Source: JBGTFE01 sp041747435
Lineage (GTDB): Bacteria > Acidobacteriota > Blastocatellia > Pyrinomonadales > Pyrinomonadaceae
DNA length: 64,000 nucleotides
Assembly: GCA_041747435.1 (NCBI GenBank)
Contig: JBGTFE010000111.1
Coordinates: 1 to 64,000, forward strand
Reading direction: 5' to 3'
Part shown: piece after piece, positions 34,493 through 42,082 of the stretch
How positions within the stretch are numbered: position 1 is the first letter of the stretch
How the letters are laid out: the number at the start of each line of letters is the position of its first letter
Translations under genes and position numbers: made by a program
The notes under the pieces: generated by a model
Database searches by the model: none
Seen by the model: only the letters and a program-made list of their open reading frames with translations
Told to the model about the DNA's origin: nothing

Positions 34493-35520
34493 ACAGTTCT
34501 TAATATTTCTTTCGCTTTCTCAAAAACCTCATCCGCTGAAATTCGCGTCATACAGCGATGATCGATCGGGCAGTCGCGCAACATACACGGCGAACATTCG
34601 ACCGTTTTTCTGATAATTTCCGAGCCTATGGGGCGCGTCGTTTTCTCGTTGGTCGGACCGAAAATAACGATCGTTTTTGTTCCTACAGCAGGCGCGATGT
34701 GCGCCAAACCCATATCGTTTGCGACGAAAAGATCGACTTCGCTCAAAATGGCGGCGGCTTCCGCGAGATCGGTTTTGCCGGTTAATATGATCGGCGTTTT
34801 TTCCGATCGTTCAAAAACGTCGTTTGAGACATCCAATTCTTCCGTTGTTCCAACCAAAATAACATTCGCGTTTAGTTCTTTTTGCAGTTTGTCGTTTAGC
34901 GCGGCGTAGCTCGCCGCTTGCCAGCGCTTTGCGCGCGAATTTGTCGAACCGACGCCGAGCGCGACAATTGTTTTCGACAAATCGACGCCATTTTTTTTCA
35001 GTGTCCTTCTCGCTTCGTCTCTTCGCTCGCCGGAAATCGTTAAATCGACATTCGGGGCGGCGTCCAAAACCGTCTGCGATCCGAAAAATTCCTTTTCGAT
35101 CTCGGCGACTAGATTCAAATAATAATAAACTTCATGTTTTTGGTCTTTCCATGAAGGAATCTCGATCGGATCTGTCAGCAAAAAGCTTCTACCGTCTTTC
35201 GCGTATCCGAATCGTTTCGGAATCCGCGCCATCTTCGCCGTCAGTGCCGATTCAAATGAATTCGGAAATAACACAGCGAGGTCGAATTCTTTTTCTCTAA
35301 GAACCTTGCTTTGTTCAATAACGGTTTTGAACCTTGATCTGCCGGCGTCGAACGCCAGAATTTCGTCGATAAAATCGGCGTCGCGAAAAATTTCTTCCGC
35401 CCACGAACGCGTGTGAAGCGAAATCCGCGCGTCCGGAAAAATGAGCCGAAGCGCTCGAAGCGCCGGAATCGACATCACTGCATCTCCGATCCAATTTGTT
35501 CCGCGAACGAGTATTTTCAT
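34489..35520 (-). CDS. waaF: Lipopolysaccharide heptosyltransferase II (WaaF-like)
   Basis: 343 residues, GT9 family. N-terminal MKILVRGTNWIGDAVMSIPALRAL, then FPDARISLHTRSW; the central VDLSKTIVALGVGSTNSRAKRW and C-terminal FVANDMGLAHIAPAVGTKTIVIFGPTNE bind ADP-heptose. SPCMLRDCPIDHRCM near the end is conserved in this group. Transfers heptose to the LPS inner core. Operon with gmhB. Confidence 0.92.
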   Translation of the reverse strand: MKILVRGTNWIGDAVMSIPALRALRLIFPDARISLHTRSWAEEIFRDADFIDEILAFDAGRSRFKTVIEQSKVLREKEFDLAVLFPNSFESALTAKMARIPKRFGYAKDGRSFLLTDPIEIPSWKDQKHEVYYYLNLVAEIEKEFFGSQTVLDAAPNVDLTISGERRDEARRTLKKNGVDLSKTIVALGVGSTNSRAKRWQAASYAALNDKLQKELNANVILVGTTEELDVSNDVFERSEKTPIILTGKTDLAEAAAILSEVDLFVANDMGLAHIAPAVGTKTIVIFGPTNEKTTRPIGSEIIRKTVECSPCMLRDCPIDHRCMTRISADEVFEKAKEILRTV

Positions 35521-35533
35521 TTTTTAACAACAC

Positions 35534-35663
35534 TTGTAGGGGCAGGTCTTGTGCCTGCCCAAAGCGTCTGCAAGACGCTCATTTTTATAAAAATTCAAGA
35601 TTAAATTTTATTAAACGACTGTTCGCTTCGCTCATTGGGCAGGCACAAGACCTGCCCCTACAA
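35534..35663. repeat. Paired inverted repeat with perfect 29-bp ends
   Basis: 35534-35562 and 35635-35663 are exact inverted copies, starting TTGTAGGGGCAGGTCTTGTG. Each arm is itself a hairpin (GGGCAGG...CCTGCCC type). The 72-bp centre has small hairpins, e.g. AGCGTCTGCAAGACGCT. Looks like a MITE or REPIN; it lies between heptosyltransferase and epimerase genes. Confidence 0.88.
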
Positions 35664-35668
35664 TTTAA

Positions 35669-36511
35669 TTAAAATAATCTTTTCAAGCCTTCATTCAAAC
35701 CAGTCTCCGGTTTCCAGCCTAATTCTTTTGTCACCAAACTCAGATCAGAAACATAATTCTTCGGAGTCGGCGCGGGCAATGGATTGTCCTCGTCGATCAC
35801 CGCCTGAAAACCCGAAACTTCTTCCATTTTTGAGACCAACTCGCGCAGCGTGAGCGCGTTTTCGCGACCGCCGCCGAGATTGTAAAGTCCGTGTCGGATT
35901 ATTGAATCGAGAAAACTTTCGCATGCGCGCGCAACATCTTCGACGGCAAGAAAGTCGCGTTTTGGTGTGCCGTTCGCCGGAAGCCGCAAGCGCTCGCCTT
36001 TGTTGATCGCATCGGCATAATGCGTCACAAAATTCGGTGTGTTTCCTTCAGTATTCGGAGCGTAAACGGTCGATAAGCGAAAAATACACGAACGAAAATT
36101 GTTCTGGTTCGCGTAAAATTCGACATATCTTTCAGCGATAAGCTTTGACCATTCGAGCGCTGTTTGCCCGCCGTAGAGCGTTTCGCAATTTTCGGCAACT
36201 TCTTTTTGATTATCGGCAAATCTCCCGTAAACGTCTTTTGTCGAGGCGAAAATAAAGGCAGAATTTTCCTTCATTGAGCGCAAAAGATTTATCGTTCCTT
36301 CCACGTTCGTTAAAAAAACCGCCTCGGCGGCGTCCGGCGATTTGTCCAGGTGAGCTGCGAGATGAATTACGACGTCGTAATCCGCAACGATCTGCGCGTC
36401 CTGCAAATTCAACAGATCGAGATTTGAACGCCGCGAAAAGTCGTCGGCGTCAAAATATTTCCGAATATGTGTTCCAAGAAAACCGCTGCCGCCGGTTACC
36501 AGAATTTTCAT
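35669..36511 (-). CDS. NAD-dependent epimerase/dehydratase (extended SDR)
   Basis: 280 residues. Rossmann motif TGGSGFLGTHIRKYF, catalytic region FIFASTKDVYG with ALEWSKLIAER (the usual YxxxK is replaced here by WSKLIAE: Trp-Ser-Lys), and a C-terminal lobe (FLAVEDVARACESFL, YNLGGGRENALTLREL). Members act on nucleotide-linked sugars. The YxxxK Tyr appears as Glu-Trp, so alignment is needed to decide whether it has an intact active site. It is a single gene after the repeat region. Confidence 0.82.
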   Translation of the reverse strand: MKILVTGGSGFLGTHIRKYFDADDFSRRSNLDLLNLQDAQIVADYDVVIHLAAHLDKSPDAAEAVFLTNVEGTINLLRSMKENSAFIFASTKDVYGRFADNQKEVAENCETLYGGQTALEWSKLIAERYVEFYANQNNFRSCIFRLSTVYAPNTEGNTPNFVTHYADAINKGERLRLPANGTPKRDFLAVEDVARACESFLDSIIRHGLYNLGGGRENALTLRELVSKMEEVSGFQAVIDEDNPLPAPTPKNYVSDLSLVTKELGWKPETGLNEGLKRLF

Positions 36512-36597
36512 ATTTTGATATTAGCGCAAGCCTCCAAAAAATTCTTTATTCCTAAACAAAACTAGACACACGCAAGCGAAAACCTATAAGATTTTAG

Positions 36598-39447
36598 ATG
36601 GCAACCGCCGAAATCGAAATTCTCACTAACCAAAAGCAGCAATCCAAAATGCCGGACGAAAGCCAATTTAGAAGAAATACAAAGTATATTCCGAATAGAC
36701 TTCGGCAAAAACCGGTGCGAGTGACATCCTTCAAGGCGCCGCCGCCGAGTCGTTTTCGGCGGATTCTGCACGCTGTTTTTAATCTTTACACTGTGTCGAT
36801 CGCTACATTTCTGCTGCTCGGCGTACTCTTGACGCTCACATATTTTTGGTTTGAATACTCCGACCGTATCGATCTGCTTCTTCGCGGCGAAGTTTTTACT
36901 CGCTCGGCAGGGATTTATTCTGCGCCAAAAACGCTGAAAGTAAACGAAGCGATCACCCGCGACGGATTGATTCAATATTTAAAATCAGCGGGCTATATCG
37001 AAAAAAATCAGCAAGCCGATCCTGCGCGCAGTCGCTATTTGATCAAGGAAAACGGCATCGAAATCGAGCCGGGAAACACGGCGCTGCTCGACGGCAACAA
37101 GATCTTTCCCGCGCTGACCGTAAATTTTACAAAAGACGGAAAAGCGGTCGAATCGATCAGCGAAACCGAATCTAAAAAGGAAATTGAGAAGGCACAGATC
37201 GAGCCAAAGCTTCTGAGTTCGATCGCGGCTGAAGGCGACGGTCGTAGAAAAACGATTTCGTTTGCCGATCTTCCGAAACATCTCGTTAAAGCCATCACAG
37301 TCACCGAAGACCGCGCGTTTTTTGAACATTACGGCGTTAATTTTCGGGGAATTGCGCGTGCTGCATGGCGTCGCTACGAAAAGGAAGGCGATGATTCGCC
37401 GCTTGCAAATCAGGGCGGATCTTCTATAACGCAGCAGCTCGTAAAAAATCTGTGGCTTAACCGCGAGCAAACGCTTTCGCGCAAGGTTAAGGAAGCGTAT
37501 ATGTCGATAATCCTCGAAACTCGCCTGACGAAAGAGGAAATTTTTACGCTTTACGCAAACCAAATTTATCTCGGACAGCAAGCCGGCGTTTCGATCTACG
37601 GCGTCGGCGAGGCGTCAAACGTCTATTTCGGCAAGGACGTTTCACAGCTTACTTTGCCCGAAGCCGCTTTTCTCGCCGGAATTATTCGCAGCCCGAATCG
37701 TTACAATCCGTTCAAAAATCTCGAAAAGGTCACCGAAAGACGCAATCAAATTTTAGATTCGATGCGCGAGGCGAACGAAATTTCGTTTGAAGAATCAGCC
37801 GCGGCGAAAAACACAAAGCTCGCATTGCACCAAATTGCGAGCGGAAAAGATCTTCAGGGAATGCCGTATTTTTCGCAATACGCGGTCGAAGAATTGCCCA
37901 AGATCGTCAGCGATCCAGACGCGCTTCAGCATCTGCGCGTTTATACAACGATCGATCCCGATCTTCAGCGCATCGCCTATGAGATCGTAAATAAAAGACT
38001 GGAAAAACTTGATGGTTATTTCAAAAAGAAGGACAAAGGAGTTTTGAATGCGGCATTGGTAGCCATCCGTCCGAAAACGGGCGAGATCGTCGCGATGGTC
38101 GGCGGGCGCGATTATCTTGAAAACCAGTTTAACCGCGCGACCGATGCGCAACGCCAGCCCGGTTCGGTCTTTAAGCCATTTGTTTACGCCGCCGCGATAA
38201 ATTCCGCCTACGATTCGAATTCGCGTGTTTTCACCGCGGCAACTATTTTTAAGGACGAGAAAAAGATCTTTACATACGGCACCGAAACGTATTCGCCGAA
38301 CAATTACGGTGACACATTTTCAAATCAAGAATTAACGCTGCGCGATGCGCTCGTGAAAAGTAAAAATGTCATAACCGTCGATCTTGGCATGGAACTGAAC
38401 ATCGGGCGCGTTATGAATCTTGCGAACAAAGCAGGCTTGCCGAAGGTCGAAAAAGCGTATCCGTCGATGGCGCTTGGAACTGCAGAAGCCACGCCCTTGC
38501 AAATGGCGACGGGCTACACGATGTTTGCAAATCTGGGTGAAAAAGCGTCGCCGATCGCGATCAATCGCGTCACAAATGGCGAAGGAACGACCGTCGCGCT
38601 GCCGCAGACCGAAAAGAAAACTGTTCTGCGCCCTGACGTCGCATACATTATGAACGACATAATGAAGGACGTGATCAATCGCGGAACCGCGGCGGAAGCA
38701 AAAGCTTGGGGATTTGCTAACTCGAACGGCAGGGCATTTGCCGGAAAAACCGGAACTTCGCGCGACGGCTGGTTTGCCGGATTTACGCCGGAACTCGTTT
38801 GCGTCGTTTATGTCGGCTTTGACAATGGCGACGATCTGGGAATGAAAGGTTCGGATTCGGCAATGCCGATCTGGGCTGATTTTATGAAGGAAGCGCTCGC
38901 CTCGCATCCCGAATGGAACGGCGATTGGACAATGCCGGATTCGGTTCGAAAGGCGGAGATCGACACGCGCAGCGGCAAGTTGATCCGTGAATTGAACAGC
39001 GACGAAGCCGATTCGGTCAAGGCGCAGCAGGACGCGATCAAAAAAAATTCAAATACAAATACCCAAGAGCAGCCGAGTATTCCGAAAGAAATTTATCTAA
39101 CGAATGTGCCGGTAGAATTTCGGCGCGTTGAGTTCTTTGTCGCCGGAACCGTTCCCAACAAATCACTCTTACCGGTTGGTGAAGATCTCGACGGCGATCT
39201 TAACGAAAATCCGCGCGTCACGCCCACACCTTTTACAACGTGGCAGGAAGAACAGCAAAATCAAAACGGCAATCCGAGTTCGCGCCTCCGAGATGCCGCG
39301 CCCGCCGAACTCGAACAAAAAGTTACTGTGATGATATGCCCGCTGACCGGAATGCGCGCCACGCGAAACTGTCCGCAAAAGGAGACAAGAACTTTTGATG
39401 ATGACAAGGTTCCAAAGGAATTCTGCACATTCCACGTCGGGAAGTAA
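36598..39447 (+). CDS. Class A penicillin-binding protein (transglycosylase/transpeptidase)
   Basis: 949 residues, makes and cross-links peptidoglycan. N-terminal cytoplasmic region, one membrane helix (about residues 60-85), a UvrB-domain-2-like region as in PBP1b (IYSAPKTLKVNEAITRDGLIQYLKSAGY), transglycosylase (VTEDRAFFEHYG, GGSSITQQLVKNLWL, EAYMSIILETRLTKEEI), transpeptidase with QPGSVFKPF (Ser-x-x-Lys), KSKNVIT and KTGTS boxes. The C-terminus carries a Cys pair (CPLTGMRATRNCPQ...FCTFH), similar to a zinc- or disulfide-stabilised tail in some PBPs. The ATG is preceded by no strong ribosome site. Confidence 0.94.
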   Translation: MATAEIEILTNQKQQSKMPDESQFRRNTKYIPNRLRQKPVRVTSFKAPPPSRFRRILHAVFNLYTVSIATFLLLGVLLTLTYFWFEYSDRIDLLLRGEVFTRSAGIYSAPKTLKVNEAITRDGLIQYLKSAGYIEKNQQADPARSRYLIKENGIEIEPGNTALLDGNKIFPALTVNFTKDGKAVESISETESKKEIEKAQIEPKLLSSIAAEGDGRRKTISFADLPKHLVKAITVTEDRAFFEHYGVNFRGIARAAWRRYEKEGDDSPLANQGGSSITQQLVKNLWLNREQTLSRKVKEAYMSIILETRLTKEEIFTLYANQIYLGQQAGVSIYGVGEASNVYFGKDVSQLTLPEAAFLAGIIRSPNRYNPFKNLEKVTERRNQILDSMREANEISFEESAAAKNTKLALHQIASGKDLQGMPYFSQYAVEELPKIVSDPDALQHLRVYTTIDPDLQRIAYEIVNKRLEKLDGYFKKKDKGVLNAALVAIRPKTGEIVAMVGGRDYLENQFNRATDAQRQPGSVFKPFVYAAAINSAYDSNSRVFTAATIFKDEKKIFTYGTETYSPNNYGDTFSNQELTLRDALVKSKNVITVDLGMELNIGRVMNLANKAGLPKVEKAYPSMALGTAEATPLQMATGYTMFANLGEKASPIAINRVTNGEGTTVALPQTEKKTVLRPDVAYIMNDIMKDVINRGTAAEAKAWGFANSNGRAFAGKTGTSRDGWFAGFTPELVCVVYVGFDNGDDLGMKGSDSAMPIWADFMKEALASHPEWNGDWTMPDSVRKAEIDTRSGKLIRELNSDEADSVKAQQDAIKKNSNTNTQEQPSIPKEIYLTNVPVEFRRVEFFVAGTVPNKSLLPVGEDLDGDLNENPRVTPTPFTTWQEEQQNQNGNPSSRLRDAAPAELEQKVTVMICPLTGMRATRNCPQKETRTFDDDKVPKEFCTFHVGK

Positions 39448-39688
39448 ATCAGCGCGTTTTTATACTCTGTCGTTTCTGTGAGGCGGCTTGCAGCGCCTTT
39501 CGTACAGATATTTCTTGACTCATCACTCGACGCGATTCGCCGGAAGAAAGTGCGCAGTCTTCGCTGCCGGTGATCCAACTCCATGCCCTCGGACAAAATA
39601 TAGTTTTGAAAGCCTTTATTTCTCTTACTAATTATTGGACAAATAACATATAATTATTATGATTAAACTCCAGCTAACACTAATAAAA
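39448..39688. other. Intergenic region before the RsbQ-like gene
   Basis: 241 bp. The weak hairpin AGGCG-GCTTGCAG-CGCCT near 39481-39500 could act as a PBP gene terminator; the remainder shows no gene. No clear promoter boxes were found ahead of the RsbQ-like gene. Confidence 0.35.
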
Positions 39689-40513
39689 ATGCGTGAAAAC
39701 ATTATTTTTCGCAACAATATTAAAATTGCGGGTAAAGGCGCGACCCCGATGCTCTTCGCACATGGTTTCGGCTGCGATCAGAATATGTGGCGTTTCGTCG
39801 CGCTGGCATTTGAGCAGGAGTATCAAACTATTTTATTTGATTTCGTCGGATCGGGGAAATCCGACTTAGCGGCTTATAAACCCCGCAGATATGCCGATTT
39901 GAAGGGCTACGCGCGGGATGTAACTGAAATTTGCGCCGCGCTGGAATTAAAGGATGTGGTTTTTGTCGGACATTCGGTCAGCAGTATAATCGGCATATTG
40001 GCTTCGATTAAACGACCGGAGCTTTTTAAAAGCTTGATTTTGGTCGGACCTTCGCCTTGCTATATCAATGATCCGCCGGATTACATAGGCGGGTTTGAGC
40101 GCGCTGATATCGAGGGTCTATTGGATATGATGGACAAAAATTTTATCGGCTGGGCTAATTATCTTGCTCCTGTAATTATGAAAAATTCGGATCAGCCGCA
40201 GCTAAGCCGGGAATTGGAAGAAAGTTTTTGTTCGACCGATCCCGTTATCGCCCGCCGCTTTGCCGAAGCTACATTTTTCTCGGACAACCGTCGCGATCTG
40301 ACGAATGTTCAAACACCCTCGCTGATCATTCAAGTTTTGGATGATGTGATCGCTCCGGTATCGGTTGGCGAGTATTTACATCAAAACTTAAAAAACAGCA
40401 CATTACGAATGCTCGATGCCAGCGGACATTGCCCTCATTTGAGTCACCCGCAAGACACGATCGAAATCATTAAAGAATATTTGCAAAACATCGAAATAAA
40501 ATTTAATGGATAA
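39689..40513 (+). CDS. rsbQ: RsbQ-like alpha/beta hydrolase (signal-sensing)
   Basis: 274 residues from the ATG at 39689 (an ATG ten codons upstream is possible). It closely follows Bacillus RsbQ: FAHGFGCDQNMW, ILFDFVGSGKSDLAAY, nucleophile Ser in VGHSVSS, a run of GPSPCYINDPPDY, NFIGWANYL, CSTDPVIARRFAEATFFSDNR and final His in GHCPHLSHP. RsbQ/KAI2-type proteins bind small hydrophobic molecules and pass the signal to a PAS-domain partner (RsbP). The next gene, overlapping by eight bases, encodes a PAS-histidine kinase. The pair therefore likely forms a two-component sensory system. The ligand is unknown. Confidence 0.9.
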   Translation: MRENIIFRNNIKIAGKGATPMLFAHGFGCDQNMWRFVALAFEQEYQTILFDFVGSGKSDLAAYKPRRYADLKGYARDVTEICAALELKDVVFVGHSVSSIIGILASIKRPELFKSLILVGPSPCYINDPPDYIGGFERADIEGLLDMMDKNFIGWANYLAPVIMKNSDQPQLSRELEESFCSTDPVIARRFAEATFFSDNRRDLTNVQTPSLIIQVLDDVIAPVSVGEYLHQNLKNSTLRMLDASGHCPHLSHPQDTIEIIKEYLQNIEIKFNG

Positions 40514-41627
40514 TTTATTGGACAATGCGCCCTGTGGTTTTCTGGTGTTTGCCGATAACGGTAAAATCACCGAAATTAATACGACGCTATTGGAATTGCT
40601 CGGCTATGAATATAATGAATTATATTCCCAGCATATCGAGAAAATACTTTCCGTAGCGGGAAGAATTTTCTATCAGACCCATTTTTTTCCGCTGCTGAAA
40701 ATACAGAATCGGGTTGATGAAGTTTATTTATCGGTACGTTCTCGCTCGGGACGGGACATTCCGGTTTTAGTCAACGCGGCTCGCCATCTGCGCGGCGGAC
40801 AAAACTTTAACGATTGTATCCTCGTGGTTGTGAGCCGACGCAATCAATTTGAAGAAGAAATTCTCTTGGCGAAAAAAAAAGCCGAAGCCGCAACCCGTTC
40901 CAAAGATGAATATCTAACGCATGTTTCGCACGAACTACGCACCCTACTTAATGCGATCGTCGGTTGGGCGCAAATGCTGCAAAAAGTAAAAACATCGGAT
41001 GCGCAAGTTTTTATTCACGCTATTGAAGTCATCGTGCAGAATGCCCGAATTCAAACTCAGCTAATCGAAGATATACTCGATTTTTCACGTATCGTTTCAG
41101 GTAAACTCAATCTGGTAGTCGAAGAAATTGATCCTAGGAAAATCATCGAAGCAGCGGTGGACACTGTAATTCCGGCGGCAAGTGCCAAACAGATTACCAT
41201 TGATATCAAGCTGGACTCAGATATAATTATTCCGGCTAATCCAAGGCGTTTGCAGCAGGTAGTCTGGAATTTGCTTTCAAATTCGGTAAAATTTACTCCA
41301 GAAGGCGGCAAAATAAAAATAAAACTAATGCGCCGCGATTCAGATGTGGAGATCAGCGTCAGTGATACGGGGAAAGGCATTTCGGCAGATTTTATACCGT
41401 ATATTTTTGAGCGTTTTCAACAAGAAGAAAGTTTGCCGGGCGACCGCGCTAGCGGGCTGGGGCTGGGGCTGGCAATCACGCAACAAATTGTCGAACTTCA
41501 CCGGGGGATAATTCGGGCAGAAAGTCGGGGCGAAAACTTGGGAGCGACGTTTACGGTAACTCTGCCTACCGCCGCAGCTCGAGATATTAATCAGAAATCC
41601 AACGCGGCACCGAGGCGCAGGAAGTGA
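40506..41627 (+). CDS. PAS-domain histidine kinase, partner of the RsbQ-like hydrolase
   Basis: 373 residues, no membrane segment. N-terminal PAS domain (GFLVFADNGKITEINTTLLELLGY, ILSVAGRIFYQTHFFPLLK, YLSVRSRSGRDIPVLVNAAR), HisKA with His in VSHELRTLLNAIVGW and HATPase (VVWNLLSNSVKFTPEGGK, SDTGKGI, RASGLGLGLAI). The usual Pro of HELRTPLN is Leu here. There is no receiver domain or nearby response regulator, so its output target is unknown. It replaces the PP2C phosphatase of the Bacillus RsbP partner. The eight-base overlap with the hydrolase supports joint expression. Confidence 0.9.
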   Translation: MDNLLDNAPCGFLVFADNGKITEINTTLLELLGYEYNELYSQHIEKILSVAGRIFYQTHFFPLLKIQNRVDEVYLSVRSRSGRDIPVLVNAARHLRGGQNFNDCILVVVSRRNQFEEEILLAKKKAEAATRSKDEYLTHVSHELRTLLNAIVGWAQMLQKVKTSDAQVFIHAIEVIVQNARIQTQLIEDILDFSRIVSGKLNLVVEEIDPRKIIEAAVDTVIPAASAKQITIDIKLDSDIIIPANPRRLQQVVWNLLSNSVKFTPEGGKIKIKLMRRDSDVEISVSDTGKGISADFIPYIFERFQQEESLPGDRASGLGLGLAITQQIVELHRGIIRAESRGENLGATFTVTLPTAAARDINQKSNAAPRRRK

Positions 41628-41714
41628 AAAAAGAAACGGAAAAATCTCGATTGAAAATGCGGCGATCCTTTTCATTATTTTTACTCTCAATTGCGCCAAG
41701 TCGAGACAAGTTGA

Positions 41715-41915
41715 TTATCCGCGGAACCTCGAGACAAATGAAAAAAGCAGCGAGCCGAGAATTACGCCGCCGGCGCCGGCGAGCGCTCCGTAAAGCGCGC
41801 CGGTCTGTCCCAGAATAAATCTCATTCCGAGCAGCGAGGCGGCAACACCGACCGCGATACAAGCAAAACGCAGCGCCCGCGTATCTTTTTGTTCCTGTTT
41901 CTGCTCTTCAGACAT
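41715..41915 (-). CDS. Small two-helix membrane protein
   Basis: 66 residues from the ATG at 41915; the frame goes on to 42056 but that part is repeat DNA. After a hydrophilic start (MSEEQKQEQKDTRALR) two hydrophobic segments follow: FACIAVGVAASLLGMRFILG and ALYGALAGAGGVILGSLLFSFV, the second Gly-rich. No functional motif. It may be a genuine small membrane protein in the gap between the kinase and the prolyl oligopeptidase genes, with moderate support only. Confidence 0.5.
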   Translation of the reverse strand: MSEEQKQEQKDTRALRFACIAVGVAASLLGMRFILGQTGALYGALAGAGGVILGSLLFSFVSRFRG

Positions 41916-41931
41916 AGTTAGGGTTGAACGC

Positions 41932-42080
41932 TGCGCGTTCATGCGAGGGCGTCCGCGCTCCGTTTTGCGATGCGACCAACCCACGGCGCGGTCGTTAAGC
42001 GGTTGATCCTTTTCCTTTCGTCGGACGTAGTTTTGTTTGAAACGCTGCTCGTTCATACGGACGCGGGCGTCCGCGCACCA
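41932..42080. repeat. Two tandem-oriented GGAGCGC-family repeats
   Basis: On the minus strand GGAGCGCGGACGCCCTCGC then ATGAACGCGCAGCGTTCAAC (41932-41962), and again GGTGCGCGGACGCCC...TATGAACGAGCAGCGTTTCA (about 42038-42079). Same order of two hairpins as at 13839, 16755 and 30218, but both copies here point the same way. Confidence 0.6.
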
Positions 42081-42082
42081 TG

